Shown here one piece after another: positions 63,277 through 64,000 of a stretch of DNA of 64,000 nucleotides; the first letter of the stretch is position 1; each line of letters begins with the position of its first letter. A model generated the notes under the pieces. The model worked only from the letters and a program-made list of their open reading frames with translations, was not told the DNA's origin and did no database searches. Source of the stretch: Candidatus Aegiribacteria sp. MLS_C (lineage in GTDB: Bacteria; Fermentibacterota; Fermentibacteria; Fermentibacterales; JCC-6); NCBI GenBank assembly GCA_002030045.1, contig LQBI01000031.1, positions 62,001-126,000 on the forward strand. Reading direction: 5' to 3'. The position numbers and the translations under genes are program-made.

Positions 63277-63651
63277 TCAGCAGCCTCCGCATTTCACGGC
63301 CATTATGACCACAACCGCAACCACCCCCAGGACGAGGAGCCAGAGTATTCCCATGAAGGAGCCGCAGCATCCGCAGCCGGTGCTGTTGATTGCCTGCTGG
63401 ATACCCTGCTGACCTTCCTCGGAAGGGGATCCCTCGAAAACACCGTCCTCCGAATCCCTCAGCTTGGGACCCGGATCATGGGAGGGTTTGGAGAAGAGAC
63501 CCGACTTGCCGCCGGGCCTCCTCTTCGATCCGCCCACCGAGAAGAAGGGTTTCTTGCTGCTCCGACCGGTACCGGAGGAACCGGATTTGAAACCGGAGAA
63601 GGAGAAACCCTTGCTGGAGCCCTTCGACGATCCCGACCTTGTCTTCTTCAA
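63277..63651 (-). CDS. Ser/Gly/Lys-rich protein with a Cys-flanked membrane helix
   Basis: A 124-aa protein from TTG 63651 (GGAGGT six bases upstream). Residues 1-65 are low complexity (SGSSKGSSKGFSFSGFKSG), basic and disordered. A helix near 100-118 (ILWLLVLGVVAVVVIMAV) is preceded by GCGCCGS and followed by KCGGC, so cysteines cluster on both sides. No family is recognised. The cysteines could bind metal or be modified. It ends 185 bases downstream of the small membrane ORF. Confidence 0.55.
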   Translation of the reverse strand: MKKTRSGSSKGSSKGFSFSGFKSGSSGTGRSSKKPFFSVGGSKRRPGGKSGLFSKPSHDPGPKLRDSEDGVFEGSPSEEGQQGIQQAINSTGCGCCGSFMGILWLLVLGVVAVVVIMAVKCGGC

Positions 63652-64000
63652 TCCTGGACCTCCATCGTTAGCTTCGGCATCAGAATGGATACTAGACTTG
63701 ACCCTTTTGGGTCCAGACCGGGAACTAATCCTGTCCCCGTGCGATATTCCAGTTGCAGACCCGATGGATCGAAATCCTTCAGGACCAGAACCCGGTCTGC
63801 AGAACGGCTGGCGGGCCGTTAACCCAATGGCAACTCGCCATGAGGGTCGGGGCGGTTTCGGTGCAACCCCGGAATTCCCCTCCCCGCCCGGACCATTACG
63901 GTCCGCCGGCCATGATCATCTTCAACACACGGTACATATACGGGAACAAATTCCCTTGACCGGAGTTAGATATATGACGCGAGAAACCTCACCGGGGAAG
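63652..64000. other. Terminal 349 bases without a recognised gene
   Basis: The stretch contains only short unsupported ORFs (one plus-strand at 63753-63959), a 5-bp GACCC-TTTT-GGGTC hairpin at 63700-63713, and a TTGACC (63956) followed by GATATATG that may belong to a promoter for a gene beyond the window. No tRNA, rRNA or repeat was recognised. Confidence 0.4.

Noticed and set aside
63753-63959. 68-codon plus-strand ORF near the window end
   Set aside because: Composition is Arg/Pro-rich as expected for random G+C-rich DNA, with no ribosome site.
63940-64000. Start of an rRNA gene (GACGCGAGAAACCTCACC resembles a 16S segment)
   Set aside because: Flanking bases do not match 16S and no other rRNA motif is present.

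Overview
This is bacterial chromosomal DNA, G+C rich and densely coding, with only two or three genes visibly broken. Arg AGG and Ile ATA codons are common even in dnaK. TTG and GTG starts preceded by good Shine-Dalgarno sequences are frequent. Two secreted proteins end in a type IX-secretion-like C-terminal domain. Fermentation genes (butyrate kinase, phosphate butyryltransferase, split methylmalonyl-CoA mutase) sit beside an archaeal-type AspRS. Together these suggest a fermentative member of the FCB superphylum, possibly a candidate phylum such as Fermentibacterota/Aegiribacteria. That placement is inference; no rRNA gene is present.

Layout. 1-6.5 kb: the 5' tip of a probable valS, a large protein with a degenerate GGDEF domain that keeps the c-di-GMP I-site, and uvrA (convergent, overlapping it by 30 bp). 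6.6-10.4 kb: dnaK-grpE-dnaJ with an unusual upstream inverted repeat. 10.5-12 kb: a two-helix membrane miniprotein and a helical protein carrying eight 33-bp tandem repeats. 12-20.4 kb: a co-directional run of metK (with an attenuator-like leader), an EnvC-like factor, holB, ricT, metG, a GT4 glycosyltransferase and a DUF2334 deacetylase. 20.5-23.4 kb: two membrane metalloproteases and a secreted C25-like protease. 23.5-33.3 kb: a SurA-like lipoprotein, methylmalonyl-CoA mutase large subunit and butyrate kinase on the minus strand, aspS with a tandem-repeat tail, class II aldolase and lysine aminotransferase genes, then ptb across a palindromic operator. 33.3-40.9 kb: rpiB, wecB, a transglutaminase lipoprotein, the whole riboflavin pathway (ribD-ribE-ribBA-ribH), nusB and a phosphoesterase in one tight operon.

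40.9-46.7 kb is the accessory part: a glycosyltransferase and methyltransferase, secreted proteins of unknown role (one with an in-frame TGA), and REP/MITE-like inverted repeats, including an 82-bp element with perfect 30-bp arms. 46.7-52 kb: a DnaE2/ImuC-like polymerase whose promoter overlaps a LexA-box-like palindrome, and a Lon-like protease. 53-58.5 kb: a pyruvyl transferase followed by endonuclease IV and an SbcD/SbcC-like pair of the YhaO/YhaN type. 58.6-64 kb: a 941-residue WG-repeat protein, a DUF1028 secreted protein and small uncharacterised proteins.

The strongest leads are the SOS-like promoter and leaderless architecture of the polymerase gene, the REP/MITE family, the I-site-only GGDEF protein, the lat/ptb operator, the metK leader, and the duplicated gene tails. 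I did not find a clearly new multigene system. No tRNA, rRNA, CRISPR array or insertion sequence with a transposase was found.
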